NCBI GenBank assembly: GCA_019358945.1
Contig: JAHHIE010000009.1
Location: 1 to 64,000, forward strand
Direction: 5' to 3'
Length of the DNA stretch: 64,000 nt
Origin: Stenomitos rutilans HA7619-LM2
GTDB taxonomy: Bacteria; Cyanobacteriota; Cyanobacteriia; Leptolyngbyales; Leptolyngbyaceae
The notes under the pieces: generated by a model
What the model was told of the DNA's origin: nothing
Seen by the model: the letters and a program-made list of their open reading frames with translations, nothing else
Databases searched by the model: none
Translations under genes and position numbers: made by a program
Part shown: one piece after another, positions 43,744-53,597 of the stretch
Layout of the letters: every line of letters begins with the position of its first letter
How positions within the stretch are numbered: the stretch's first letter is position 1

Positions 43744-43836
43744 TTGAAACTTAGACGGTTGAGTCAGAAACGCGCTTAGACCTCCGCATTTGCTTCTTGC
43801 TGCCATCCACTCGTTATTAAGCATCACTGCCTTAAT

Positions 43837-43868
43837 CCCCCAGTTAGCACAGCCTAACGGGGGGTTTT
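43837..43868 (+). terminator. Rho-independent terminator after nblA
   Basis: CCCCCAGTTAG pairs with CTAACGGGGG across a short loop, giving a long stem, and is followed by TTTT. It ends the nblA transcript and isolates it from the cpeB promoter, which must lie in 43869-44010. Confidence 0.85.
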
Positions 43869-43970
43869 GTGCGTCATATTACGGATTGTTACTTTGTTTC
43901 TCATAACTGAGACGATAGTCACCCTCATCTTTTATGTTTTTGAGTGTCTTGATTGTTTTGTCGTCACTGA

Positions 43971-44570
<600 letters not shown>

Positions 44571-44644
44571 TCAATTGCTAAGCGCAATTCGCTCAGGAAA
44601 ATTGAAACTAAGCTCACAGTACAAAAGCAACTTTGGAGATTTAA

Positions 44645-45142
<498 letters not shown>

Positions 45143-45308
45143 TCAATTACCAGACGTGTAATTGCGTAACAGGGTAAATTCCTCTCTACAAGCCTGGAGG
45201 TTCTTGGCTCTTTGCTTTGCCTGTTAAGGTCAAGTAATGGCACAGAATCTCTGGGCTTGTTTTGTTCTAAGCTAATCACAATGACTATGAGCTAGTGATT
45301 GACTCTCT

Positions 45309-46589
45309 ATGGATAAGCGGTTTTTTAATTTTTTTAATCTCACCGAGGATCAGGCGATCGCCCTGTTAGATACCCCTCAAGACCAGATCAGTGAAGATGA
45401 TTCACGCTACATTGCAGCATCCCATTTGGTAAACTTTCCCACTGAACGATCAATTGCTGCGCTTATCCGAGCAATTCAGCAAACCGATCCGGTCATGGAA
45501 AACCGCATTGTGCGGCGCAAGTCTGTGGAAACGTTGGGTCGTTTGGAAGCGGTGCAGGCACTGCCAGTCATCCATACCTGCCTGAGTGATGATGACTGCT
45601 ACATGGTGGAAAACGCGGTTTGGGCGATCGGCGAAATTGGCACCCAGAATGCTGCAATTCTAGAAACCGTGGCTCAGTTACTAGACAAACCAGGACAAAC
45701 CTATCGGGTCATTATTCATACGTTGACCAAGTTGAACTATGAACCCGCAGTAGAACGGATTCGCCGCTTTACCCATGACGCTGATCTGCCAACCGCAAGT
45801 GCTGCCATTACAGCCATTTGTCGGTTTACTGGGGATTATGCTCAGATGGGACAAGTGGTAGAAATGCTGCAACACACGAATGTGCTAGCACGGCGGTTAT
45901 CTATTCAAGACTTGATCGATGCTCGGTATTACGACGCGATCCCCAACATTGCCAGATGTCCCGTATCGCTAGTGTTTCGACTACGCGGGATTCGGATGTT
46001 GGCAGAAGAGGGACTTTCGACAGGGGCGCTTACCTTTGACACTATTCGACCCTACTTAGAGCAATCTCTCCGCGACCATCCTAGCGATCTGGACTTGGTT
46101 CATGCCTATGATCAACCTCCAGCGCTCCCATTTCTGATCCAGGAATTATATGAAACTGACTTTGGGCGTTGCTATTTAGCCACCCAAACCATTCTGGAAC
46201 ATTACTCCGAGGCGGCACCAGCGGCGCTATTTGACACTTACGCTCAAGAGGCAACTAACGACTACGGTGCCCACTTTCATGTGGTGAAATTGTTTGGTTG
46301 GCTAAAGCACGCCCCCGCCTACGACTTACTCATGGAAGCGTTACAGAACAAACAGCCCCAATTTCAAAAATCACGGGCGGCAGCGGCGATCGCCCTGGCG
46401 GAACTCGGCGATTCACGGGCCATCCCAGCCTTAAGAACCTGTCTGGAGACTAAAATTTGGGACTTGAAGTACGCAACCTTAATCGCTTTAGAGCAATTGG
46501 GTGACACTACTGGCTATACAGCAGTTACTGATGATGATGACTGGCTCATTCGAGCAAAAGCCGACTCAAAACTTGCGATCGCTCGTTAA
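45309..46589 (+). CDS. cpeY: Phycoerythrobilin lyase CpeY (HEAT-like, E/F type)
   Basis: 426 residues, close to the length of CpeY from Fremyella. The chain is built of HEAT-like alpha-hairpins: AAAIALAELGDSRAIPALR, AVWAIGEIGTQNAAILETVAQLL, then the PBS lyase repeats at the C-terminus (..YATLIALEQLGDTTG). CpeY attaches phycoerythrobilin to Cys82 of CpeA, assisted by CpeZ. It lies 166 bp after cpeA in the classical order cpeB-cpeA-cpeY-cpeZ. No strong ribosome site is seen before ATG. Confidence 0.9.
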   Translation: MDKRFFNFFNLTEDQAIALLDTPQDQISEDDSRYIAASHLVNFPTERSIAALIRAIQQTDPVMENRIVRRKSVETLGRLEAVQALPVIHTCLSDDDCYMVENAVWAIGEIGTQNAAILETVAQLLDKPGQTYRVIIHTLTKLNYEPAVERIRRFTHDADLPTASAAITAICRFTGDYAQMGQVVEMLQHTNVLARRLSIQDLIDARYYDAIPNIARCPVSLVFRLRGIRMLAEEGLSTGALTFDTIRPYLEQSLRDHPSDLDLVHAYDQPPALPFLIQELYETDFGRCYLATQTILEHYSEAAPAALFDTYAQEATNDYGAHFHVVKLFGWLKHAPAYDLLMEALQNKQPQFQKSRAAAAIALAELGDSRAIPALRTCLETKIWDLKYATLIALEQLGDTTGYTAVTDDDDWLIRAKADSKLAIAR

Positions 46590-46652
46590 GGTAATGACGG
46601 GTGGACGAAATATCGCTCCCTCCCCTTGCTGTCTCCCTTTCCTTCTTTGATC

Positions 46653-47270
46653 ATGTCAACCACCGAAGAACTGTTTCAACAACTCAAGCATCCCAATCCC
46701 CATTTACGCGATGAGGCCATGTGGGAACTGGCAGAAAATCCAGATGAAACCACCATCCCGCGACTGATGAGTATTTTGGATGAGGAAGATACGACCTATC
46801 GGCGGGCAGCGGTTAAAGCGTTAGGGGCAATCGGAGCTGATGCGGTGCCGCCGCTGGTCGAGGCATTGCTCAAGAGCGATAATGCCACAGTGCGGGGGAG
46901 TGCTGCCAAAGCACTGGCACAGGTTGCCATTAACTATCCCGATGATCCGTTTCCCGCCGAAGGGGTGCAGGGGTTAACGACAGCACTCCACGATGCAAAT
47001 CCAGTCGTGCATATTGCCGCCGTGATGGCAATGGGTGAAATTGGCGCTCCTGTTGTCGATGCGTTGATTGAGGCATTGCAAACGACAGATAATCCAGCCC
47101 TGGCGATTTCGATCGTCAATGCTCTGGTTTCCATTGGTGATGAACGAGGGGTAGACGTACTCACGGCACTGATTCAGGATGAATCAACCGACTCCTATGT
47201 ACGAGAGTCTGCCACTAGCGCCCTCTCTCGCCTGGAGATGACAACAAAGTTTCAGCGGCGAGAATCATAA
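46653..47270 (+). CDS. cpeZ: CpeZ, HEAT-repeat chaperone/lyase subunit
   Basis: 205 residues, the same length as Fremyella CpeZ. HEAT repeats: DEAMWELAENPDETTIPRLMSIL, AVKALGAIGADAVPPLVEALL, AAKALAQVAI, AAVMAMGEIGAPVVDALIEAL, IVNALVSIGDERGVDVLTALI. It supports CpeY and other PE lyases as a chaperone-like partner. The start is ATG 46653, 63 bp after cpeY; the longer reading frame from 46626 is unlikely. Last gene of the cpe operon as seen here; the cpeC/D/E linkers are not adjacent. Confidence 0.9.
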   Translation: MSTTEELFQQLKHPNPHLRDEAMWELAENPDETTIPRLMSILDEEDTTYRRAAVKALGAIGADAVPPLVEALLKSDNATVRGSAAKALAQVAINYPDDPFPAEGVQGLTTALHDANPVVHIAAVMAMGEIGAPVVDALIEALQTTDNPALAISIVNALVSIGDERGVDVLTALIQDESTDSYVRESATSALSRLEMTTKFQRRES

Positions 47271-47446
47271 GCAGAAGCATTCAACCTAATCACTTAGATT
47301 GGGATACACGGAAGAATTCTATACAACACTTGTTGGACTGTTCTCATTTCAGTTTGTGGCGGTAGATGTAAAATGATCTGCTAGCTGCCAAGGTTAAGCT
47401 GTTCAAAGGTTTGCTATGCAACAGAGAATTGAGGTTATCGGTAGAT

Positions 47447-48193
47447 TTAGAGTTGACTGATTCCGCCATCAACAGCGATTTCGGCACCCAAAATGTAAGC
47501 AGAATCTGAGGTGCTAAGGAACAAGACGGTCTCTGCAATCTCTTCAGGAGTTCCAAAGCGCTTCATCGGAATTTGAGCGATAAACTTCTGTGCATTTGCT
47601 TCGACTGCTTCTTGAGAGAGTCCTGTTCTACGATGAAATGGAGTTGCGATCGCTCCCGGACTTACAGCATTTACACGGATTCCTCGTTCAATCAATTCTG
47701 CTGCAAATGTCCTAGTCAGCGATCGTACCGCAGCTTTGCTGGCTGATAAGACGCTGGTATTTGGACGACCGAGCATTCCAATAAATGATGTGTTGAGAAC
47801 GATCACAGCATCATCATTCAGATAATTGAGAGCCTTTTGAACTGTAAAATATAGCCCTTTCAAATTGATTGAAAATACCTCATCATAAATTGCTTCAGTC
47901 GTATCTTCAAGTGATGTGAACCTGCCTATCCCAGCATTTGCGAACAGAATATCAATCCTACCAAATTTTTCTGAGATCGCTTGGTAAAACTGATCAATTT
48001 GCTCTAACCGTGCAACGTCTGCTTGCAGTGCCAAAACATCACCATCAATGGCTGAAACTGCTTCACGCAGGGCAGTTTGATCGCGTCCAGCAATAACCAC
48101 CTTTGCGCCTTCTTGACTAAACAATTTAGCCGTTGCTAATCCAATTCCACTGTTCCCGCCTGTCACCAGCGCAACTTTTCCACCGAGTTTCAT
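47447..48193 (-). CDS. SDR-family oxidoreductase
   Basis: 248 residues. TGGNSGIG, VVIAGRDQTALREA (Arg suggesting NADP), ANAGIG, NTSFIG...SASKAAV (the usual Tyr of YxxxK is replaced by Ser: LSASKAAV), SPGAIATPF. The catalytic Tyr replacement is notable; activity is uncertain. AGGAG before ATG. It is divergent from the HxlR regulator gene (137-bp shared promoter), the classic regulator/target arrangement. A close paralogue at 26127 keeps the Tyr (VYSATKAA). Confidence 0.88.
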   Translation of the reverse strand: MKLGGKVALVTGGNSGIGLATAKLFSQEGAKVVIAGRDQTALREAVSAIDGDVLALQADVARLEQIDQFYQAISEKFGRIDILFANAGIGRFTSLEDTTEAIYDEVFSINLKGLYFTVQKALNYLNDDAVIVLNTSFIGMLGRPNTSVLSASKAAVRSLTRTFAAELIERGIRVNAVSPGAIATPFHRRTGLSQEAVEANAQKFIAQIPMKRFGTPEEIAETVLFLSTSDSAYILGAEIAVDGGISQL

Positions 48194-48287
48194 TAAACTT
48201 TCTCCTAATCCTTGGCTTGATTGAGTGTCTCTAAATCAAAGCACAACACACTTCCAATTAGGAGGTATTTACCGAAAAGTGCTATAC

Positions 48288-48301
48288 TTACCTGATGGTA
48301 A
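48288..48301. promoter_or_regulatory. Candidate HxlR operator
   Basis: The inverted repeat TTACC-TGAT-GGTAA lies in the 137-bp region between the divergent SDR and HxlR genes. A second GGTATTTACC-like motif stands nearby at 48264-48273. It is a good candidate for the binding site of the HxlR protein; this is inferred from position and symmetry only. Confidence 0.4.
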
Positions 48302-48329
48302 AAATAGCCGACAGTAGAGGTTTCTCAGG

Positions 48330-48722
48330 ATGGATGCGGCAGTGATACAACAGGCAAGAGCTTGCCTTACTCAGAAGTCGGAATTTAGTTCAACCTGTTC
48401 AGTGCCGCAAGTTCTCGATCAGATTGGCAGCAAGTGGGCAATTTTGATCATCTATGCCCTTTCTCAGGGAACAAAGCGATATAGCCAACTTCAGCAACTA
48501 ATTGAAGGGATATCGCCCAAAATGTTGATTCAAAACCTGCGAAAATTAGAAATCTGTGGATTAGTGCAACGAGTCGTTCATCCAGTTGTACCTCCTCAAG
48601 TCGATTACTCACTTACCTCTTTAGGAGAAACCCTGGTCGATCCTTTGGCGATGCTTTACGTCTGGGCGGAGAAGCATGTCCATGAGCTAAACCATGCTGA
48701 AGCTCCTAATAAGCAAGGGTGA
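48330..48722 (+). CDS. HxlR-family winged-helix regulator
   Basis: 130 residues. VLDQIGSKWAILIIYALSQGTKRYSQLQQLIEGISPKMLIQNLRKLEICGLVQRVVHPVVPPQVDYSLTSLGETLVDPLAML is the complete HxlR domain. The single Cys (SSTCSVPQVLD) just before the domain is placed like the redox Cys of HypR/QorR-type sensors, which respond to aldehydes or quinones. It should control the divergent SDR gene. Redox sensing is inferred, DNA binding is from the family. Confidence 0.88.
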   Translation: MDAAVIQQARACLTQKSEFSSTCSVPQVLDQIGSKWAILIIYALSQGTKRYSQLQQLIEGISPKMLIQNLRKLEICGLVQRVVHPVVPPQVDYSLTSLGETLVDPLAMLYVWAEKHVHELNHAEAPNKQG

Positions 48723-49032
48723 CTTATAAGTCCTGGTTGGATAATCGCAGGTTAACGATCCGCTTGTATCCAGCTGTGTTGAGTTTCTTCATTGAGCTTG
48801 TAAGGCTGCTCGCGGCGAATGCTGAGCACCGTTTTTAGATATTTAAGCTCAGCTTTGGCGGTGTTTGTTCTAAGCAGTAGCGCGATCGTTCGCGATCGTT
48901 GCTCTCATCATTAGCGAGATCGCCGCTCGGCACTCTCATCATTTCTCTGACATCACTACCACCATCAGCACAGAGTTTGGGACAATGGTAACTGGATTGA
49001 CCAATTCATTCAGCCATTAACAAAAACCCATC
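48723..49032. other. Gap with short repeats, no gene seen
   Basis: 310 bp before the methyltransferase gene. It contains CGCGATCGTT twice in tandem near 48883-48902 and CTCTCATCAT repeated twice (48902-48911 and 48934-48943). No open frame or RNA gene is recognised. Confidence 0.4.
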
Positions 49033-50259
49033 ATGTCCGATTCTCAAGCCATTAGTGCTGCCGTTGCCAAGCTCTATAACACCTACCCCTTTCCGCCCGA
49101 ACCGTTACTGGATGAACCACCTCCGGGCTACAACTGGCGCTGGAATTGGCTGACCGCCTACAACTTCTGCACAGGACAAAAGCCTGCTCAGCAGCCTGTG
49201 CGAATTTTGGATTCTGGCTGTGGCACAGGTGTGGGTACGGAATACCTGGTGCATCTCAATCCAGAGGCGACGGTTGTGGGTATTGATCTGAGTGCTGGGG
49301 CGCTGTCAGTGGCAAAAGAGCGCTGTCAGAAGTCGGGAGCAACGCGAGTGGAATTTCATCACCTCAGCTTATTTGATGTTGAACAACTGCCCGGAGAGTT
49401 TGATCTCATTAACTGTGTGGGAGTGTTGCATCACACGCCCGACCCGGTGCGCGGCATTCAAGCATTGGCGAAAAAGCTGGCACCAGGGGGAATATTCCAT
49501 ATTTTTGTGTACGGTGAGCTGGGCCGCTGGGAAATTAAGTTAATGCAGGAAGCGATCGCCCTCTTACAAGCAGAGAATCGGGGCGATTATGTGGATGGAG
49601 TCTCCGTTGGACGACAATTGTTTGCTGCCCTGCCAGAGGACAACCGCCTGCGCAAACGGGAAGAGGAGCGTTGGTCGTGGGAAAATCAACGCGATGGCTA
49701 CTTTGCGGATATGTATGTGCATCCACAAGAGATTGATTACAACATTCATACCGTCTTTGAACTCATTGATGCGTCAGGGTTGGAATTTATCGGTTTTTCC
49801 AATCCGCAGGTTTGGGGGTTGGATCGATTGATGGGTCAGGCACCAGAGTTAATGGAGCGTGCAAAGCAGTTGAGCGATCGTCAGCGGTATCGGTTGGTTG
49901 AATTACTCGATCCGCAAGCCATTACCCACTACGAGTTCTTTCTAGGACGTAGCCCTCTCCCCAAGCAAGACTGGGCATCGGATACCGATCTTTTAGCGGC
50001 TGTACCTGAGCCAAGTCCTTGCATTCAAGGATGGCGAGATAGTCAACAATTTTTTAATTATGACTATCAGATTGTTCATCTCAAAGAGTCTGAGTGGCAA
50101 TTCTTGCTGGGCTGTGACGGTAATCCGGCTGAGCAGAAAACGGTTGCGGAGATTGTGCGATCGGTAGAAGCCAGTTTGGCAGAGGTGCGATCGTTGCAAC
50201 AGCAACAAATCATCCTGTTAACGCCATCGCAATCGCTCTACCAATCGTCTTCAGACTGA
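49033..50259 (+). CDS. Class I SAM-dependent methyltransferase
   Basis: 408 residues. The SAM site is VRILDSGCGTGVGTEYLV, the next motif VVGIDLSAGALSVAKER, then FDLINCVGVLHHTPDPVRGIQAL. The N-terminal motif AVAKLYNTYPFPP and the long C-terminal part without a known domain (ELMERAKQLSDRQRYRLVELL) belong to a family widespread in cyanobacteria, with an unknown substrate. Its last 22 bases overlap the end of the convergent CpeF-like gene. Whether it acts on phycobiliproteins (as CpcM does on Asn72) cannot be told; it does not look like CpcM. Confidence 0.85.
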   Translation: MSDSQAISAAVAKLYNTYPFPPEPLLDEPPPGYNWRWNWLTAYNFCTGQKPAQQPVRILDSGCGTGVGTEYLVHLNPEATVVGIDLSAGALSVAKERCQKSGATRVEFHHLSLFDVEQLPGEFDLINCVGVLHHTPDPVRGIQALAKKLAPGGIFHIFVYGELGRWEIKLMQEAIALLQAENRGDYVDGVSVGRQLFAALPEDNRLRKREEERWSWENQRDGYFADMYVHPQEIDYNIHTVFELIDASGLEFIGFSNPQVWGLDRLMGQAPELMERAKQLSDRQRYRLVELLDPQAITHYEFFLGRSPLPKQDWASDTDLLAAVPEPSPCIQGWRDSQQFFNYDYQIVHLKESEWQFLLGCDGNPAEQKTVAEIVRSVEASLAEVRSLQQQQIILLTPSQSLYQSSSD

Positions 50260-51125
50260 CGTTCAATTTGGGCGATCGCCAGTTTCGCTAGCACTCGCAC
50301 AACCTCTTGTTCATCCGTAAGCAATGACCGTAATGGCTCTAAAGCCGAGCGATCCCCAATCTTGCCCAGAGCATTAATGGCGGCTTTGCGCACATCTAAA
50401 TCTGCATCTTGAACCGCCAAGATTAAATGCGGCACTGCAACAGGGTAGTTCACCTGCCCTAACGCCGCCGCCGCTTCTGTACGGATGAGGGCTTCTGGAT
50501 CGGTTAAAGCGGCTACTAAAAGGCTGCAAGGCTTTTCATCGGCCTGCTCTTGGGCTACATGCCCCAGCGCCCCGATCACCGCACACCGGACATCCAGAGA
50601 GGCACTATTCAATGCCTTGTATAAATAATCTGCGGCTTCAGACCCAACAAAGGCCAGCGCCCACGCTGCATGACCTTTGATATCCTCCGGTTGCTCGGTC
50701 GATGCCAGGATAGCCAACAAATCGGGTACAGCGGCTTCCCCAGTTCTTGCGAGTGCGCCTGCCGAGGAACTTCTTACAACCGTGTCCTCATCATTGAGAA
50801 ACGCATGGAGTAAGGGTGGAACAGCTTCCGGGTCAGCGATAAGCGTCAGGGTCTTCGCCGCTGCCCGCCGCACAGTCACATCAGCATGGCTTGCCAGTGC
50901 ATCGATTAGAAACGGAGTCGCAGGCTCACCAATTTCTCCCAGCGTTTCCGCAAACTGCAACCGTACCAGTCCGCGAGGATCGCCTAAACCCTCTACTAGT
51001 TGTTTCAGAATTGGATCGGTCGCCTCAAAGGTACCCAGCGTAATCTGTTCACTTACCCTCTGGATGAGGACATCATTCTCAGCTTGAACTTGCTTTGCCT
51101 TCACTTGCAACCTTAAATCATCCAC
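50238..51125 (-). CDS. CpeF/MpeU-like bilin lyase (HEAT repeat)
   Basis: 295 residues of PBS-lyase HEAT repeats: GLVRLQFAETLGEIGEPATPFLIDAL, VRRAAAKTLTLIADPEAVPPLLHAF, VRSSSAGALARTGEAAVPDLLAIL, HAAWALAFVG, VRCAVIGALGHVAQ and so on, ending in LAIAQIERQSEDDW. Length and layout fit CpeF, which attaches the doubly linked phycoerythrobilin at CpeB Cys48/Cys59. That assignment rests on layout, the PE context and the fact that CpeY/Z, CpcE/F and S-type lyases are already present. MpeU-like lyases are an alternative. Transcribed after a 79-residue gene. Confidence 0.7.
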   Translation of the reverse strand: MDDLRLQVKAKQVQAENDVLIQRVSEQITLGTFEATDPILKQLVEGLGDPRGLVRLQFAETLGEIGEPATPFLIDALASHADVTVRRAAAKTLTLIADPEAVPPLLHAFLNDEDTVVRSSSAGALARTGEAAVPDLLAILASTEQPEDIKGHAAWALAFVGSEAADYLYKALNSASLDVRCAVIGALGHVAQEQADEKPCSLLVAALTDPEALIRTEAAAALGQVNYPVAVPHLILAVQDADLDVRKAAINALGKIGDRSALEPLRSLLTDEQEVVRVLAKLAIAQIERQSEDDW

Positions 51126-51190
51126 TGCTAAAGGTTCGGAGTTACGAGAGTAACTAAATACTCATTCTCTGTTTACTGCTATTTAGTCAT

Positions 51191-51430
51191 TTAGCTACCA
51201 GTGGTTAGCGTGGCTTGCCGCTGGCGGAGTGCCTGAAGTTGGGCGTCAATTTGAGCAAGTTGTGGCTCCAGGCTAGACATCGCTTGCGCCTTCATGATCT
51301 TGGCTCTCTGTGCCATTGACAGAGTGTCGTTCACCAAACGTTCCCGATATTGTTCCAACTCTGCAATCACTTCGGTCAGCTCCTCAGAGGTTGCCTGGTC
51401 GATCGCGGTCAGTTCTTGAGTGTCTGCCAT
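51191..51430 (-). CDS. Small coiled-coil protein, unknown, upstream of CpeF-like
   Basis: 79 residues, almost all helix: SEELTEVIAELEQYRERLVNDTLSMAQRAKIMKAQAMSSLEPQLAQIDAQLQALRQRQATL. Predicted soluble, with heptad spacing compatible with a coiled coil. AAAGG precedes ATG. It is 65 bp upstream of the CpeF-like gene on the same strand and probably in the same transcript. I recognise it only as a cyanobacterial conserved small protein; a chaperone or assembly role with the lyase is a guess. Confidence 0.65.
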   Translation of the reverse strand: MADTQELTAIDQATSEELTEVIAELEQYRERLVNDTLSMAQRAKIMKAQAMSSLEPQLAQIDAQLQALRQRQATLTTGS

Positions 51431-52458
51431 ATAAGTGCCTTTGTTATGTTCATTTTGCTAAACGCTTCTGTCCTATTTTCTCAGATTCCACCACCAAGTA
51501 AACAATTCTTTTTAAGCCCTCAGCAAATGTAATGCCTGCGCGAGGGAGGCCGGAGATCAGGTTGTACATCGTCACGGTCGTTTTAGCGGTCGAGTCGCAA
51601 TGGAGTACGCAGCATGAACAGTAGCCATTCGGTCACTTTGGACTTACACAGCCCCAACAATGGTTGCTAGCCTTATGCCAATGTTGACTAGAATCGCACA
51701 ATCAATGCAGCGAACTGTTGTCAAGTACAGTTTATACAAAACTTGCTTAATAATGATGGTTGATTGAAAGTGATCATTCACATAACGCTTTTTCTAGTCG
51801 GAGCATATTATTAAGTTTTGCAAACATCATCAGCAAAGAAGTAATTCTGACGACAAAGCTCTTGTATCGATCATCACAATTCTCTCATTGAGATAACTTT
51901 CCTTACATTCAATTATTAAAACTCGGCCAGCTCTATCAAGGGAAAGCGGTTAAAGCAATCGATCGCAGGGTAGAGTTTTGCAAACAAGATAAAAGCGCTG
52001 AAGCCTTTATACGAAAGCGATTAACACATCATAAGTGGAAAAACTTTAGCTTTATTTCAGCCTTCAATGATTAGTAAACAGTGCCAAAAAACAGCTCAAT
52101 AGACGATCCCATAAGATTTAGCGCCTCCTAAATATTTCGTAATAAAAAAGCCTGGTTAGCTATTGTATAAAAATTCTTGTAAGGGTTCCAAGAGATAAAG
52201 ACGAGCTTTAAGTTCGATTAGAGGTCGCTTTGATAACCTTTTTCCTCAACATCATGTTACGACTCAAGTTGGTGAGGGAACGTTTTTTCTTCCTGTACAA
52301 TTTGTGCTTTCGCAAAGCTTTAATTTAGATATTTTTGGTCTAAAAAAGCGTTTGGATGCATGATTGTGTGACCAGAAAAAGGCAAGGCAGTCTTCTTCAC
52401 CTTCTCGTATGGACTCTTGAGCAAGTTCAATTAATCAACATGTAGGAGATTGAAACAC
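51431..52458 (+). promoter_or_regulatory. Long 5' region of the sulfur-free phycocyanin operon
   Basis: About 1 kb without a credible gene between the divergent small gene and cpcB3. It is AT-rich with GCGATCG sites. A 13-bp perfect direct repeat, AGTTTTGCAAACA, occurs at 51814-51826 and 51974-51986. The red-light L box (TTGCACA-N4-TTGCACA) is not present by eye. A ribosome site (AGGAG, 52444-52448) lies before the start. Such length is typical of highly regulated cpc leaders. Confidence 0.6.
51814..51986. promoter_or_regulatory. 13-bp direct repeat with palindromic core, candidate operator
   Basis: AGTTTTGCAAACA occurs twice on the same strand exactly 160 bp apart (51814 and 51974); the core TTTGCAAA is a perfect palindrome. 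In a region regulated by nutrient status this suggests a binding site for a dimeric regulator. No known cyanobacterial sulfur-response site can be named for it; the role is inferred. Confidence 0.35.
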
Positions 52459-52980
52459 ATGGTGCAAGATGCTTTTTCTAAAGTTGTTGCCCAGTTTGAT
52501 GCAAGAGGAGAATATCTGACTGACTCCCAGTTAGATGCTCTACTCGGTTTAGTCAAAGACGGCAACAAGCGGGTTGATGTTGTCAACCGTATCTCTGGCA
52601 ATGCCTCTGCCATTGTTGCTAACGCCGCGCGCTCTTTGTTTGCTGAGCAACCGCAACTAATCGCGCCGGGCGGCAATGCTTATACAAGCCGTCGTGCTGC
52701 TGCCTGCGTGCGAGATTTGGATATCATCCTCCGCTATGTGACCTATGCCATTTTTGCGGGCGATGCCAGCATTCTAGAAGACCGTGCTTTGAATGGTTTA
52801 CGGGAAACCTATCTGGCCTTAGGAACGCCGGGAGCTTCGGTTGCGGTTGGTATTCAAAAACTGAAAGAAGCCTCGATCGCGATCGCGAACGATACCAATG
52901 GGATCACCAAAGGCGATTGCAGTGCCCTGGTTGCAGAAGTCGCATCCTATTTCGATCGCGCAGCCGCAGCGGTTGCTTAA
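52459..52980 (+). CDS. cpcB3: Sulfur-poor phycocyanin beta subunit (CpcB3 type)
   Basis: 173 residues. The bilin cysteines Cys83 ([13 protein letters not shown]) and Cys154 (GDCSALV) and methylatable Asn73 are kept, and these are the only sulfur residues besides the initiator Met. Compared with CpcB1 at 59518, Met30, Met79, Met86 and Met134 become Leu31, Ala80, Leu87 and Leu135, and Cys109 becomes Ala110. That is the pattern of the Met/Cys-depleted phycocyanin-3 of Calothrix PCC 7601, made when sulfur is short. ATG 52459 follows AGGAG; the upstream TTG is rejected. First gene of a five-gene operon. Confidence 0.93.
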   Translation: MVQDAFSKVVAQFDARGEYLTDSQLDALLGLVKDGNKRVDVVNRISGNASAIVANAARSLFAEQPQLIAPGGNAYTSRRAAACVRDLDIILRYVTYAIFAGDASILEDRALNGLRETYLALGTPGASVAVGIQKLKEASIAIANDTNGITKGDCSALVAEVASYFDRAAAAVA

Positions 52981-53105
52981 TTTCTCTCTGTGGGTGTTGC
53001 CAGGATGCTTGCAACAACAAACAATCAGGCTTCAAGCTTGATTCTGTACTTGCCAGCAGTCTATTTAACCAGTCTTTTGTACAAGAATTAGGAGACAAAA
53101 AGTCA

Positions 53106-53597
53106 ATGAGTAAGACTCCATTAACCGAAGCGCTTGTCGCTGCTGATTCTCAAGGTCGCTACCTGGGTAGCACCGAAATTCAGGTCGCGTTCGGTCGTTT
53201 TCGGCAGGCTGCCGTTAGCCTCGAAGCTGCAAAGGCACTCTCTAAGAAAGCACTCAGTCTGGCAGAAGCTGCCGCTAATGCGGTGTATCAAAAGTTTCCC
53301 TACACCACTCAGTTAGACGGGCCTAACTATGCGTCTAGCTCCACCGGCAAAGCGAAGTGCGTGCGGGACATCGGCTATTATCTGCGGATTGTGACCTATG
53401 CTTTGGTGGTAGGGGGAACAGGCCCGATCGATGATTATCTGATTGGAGGACTGGCTGAAATTAACCGCACGTTTGAGCTATCTCCCAGCTGGTATCTTGA
53501 AGCGCTGAAGTATATCAAGGCGAATCATGGTTTGAGCGGTGATGCAGCCGTTGAGGCAAATTCGTACATCGATTACATTATCAATGCTCTCAGCTAG
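53106..53597 (+). CDS. cpcA3: Sulfur-poor phycocyanin alpha subunit (CpcA3 type)
   Basis: 163 residues. The single bilin cysteine is Cys85 ([15 protein letters not shown]), which is also the only Cys, and the initiator is the only Met. The CpcA1 protein at 58937 has Met69, Met94 and Cys98 at the corresponding places, here Leu70, Ile95 and Ala99. Pairs with CpcB3 in alpha-beta monomers stacked as (alpha-beta)6 hexamers in rods. AGGAG lies before ATG 53106; the longer reading frame from 52917 overlaps cpcB3 and is a shadow. CpcE/F are the expected lyase for Cys85. Confidence 0.93.
   Translation: MSKTPLTEALVAADSQGRYLGSTEIQVAFGRFRQAAVSLEAAKALSKKALSLAEAAANAVYQKFPYTTQLDGPNYASSSTGKAKCVRDIGYYLRIVTYALVVGGTGPIDDYLIGGLAEINRTFELSPSWYLEALKYIKANHGLSGDAAVEANSYIDYIINALS

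Noticed and set aside
45144-45164. Terminator after cpeA
   Set aside because: A 7-bp AT-rich stem without T run is too weak, and cpeY follows as in the known cpeBAYZ order.
52450-52458. TTG start giving three extra residues for CpcB3; likewise TTG at 60045 for CpcB1
   Set aside because: In both genes the AGGAG site is better placed for the downstream ATG, and phycocyanin beta subunits start at M(V/L)xDAF.
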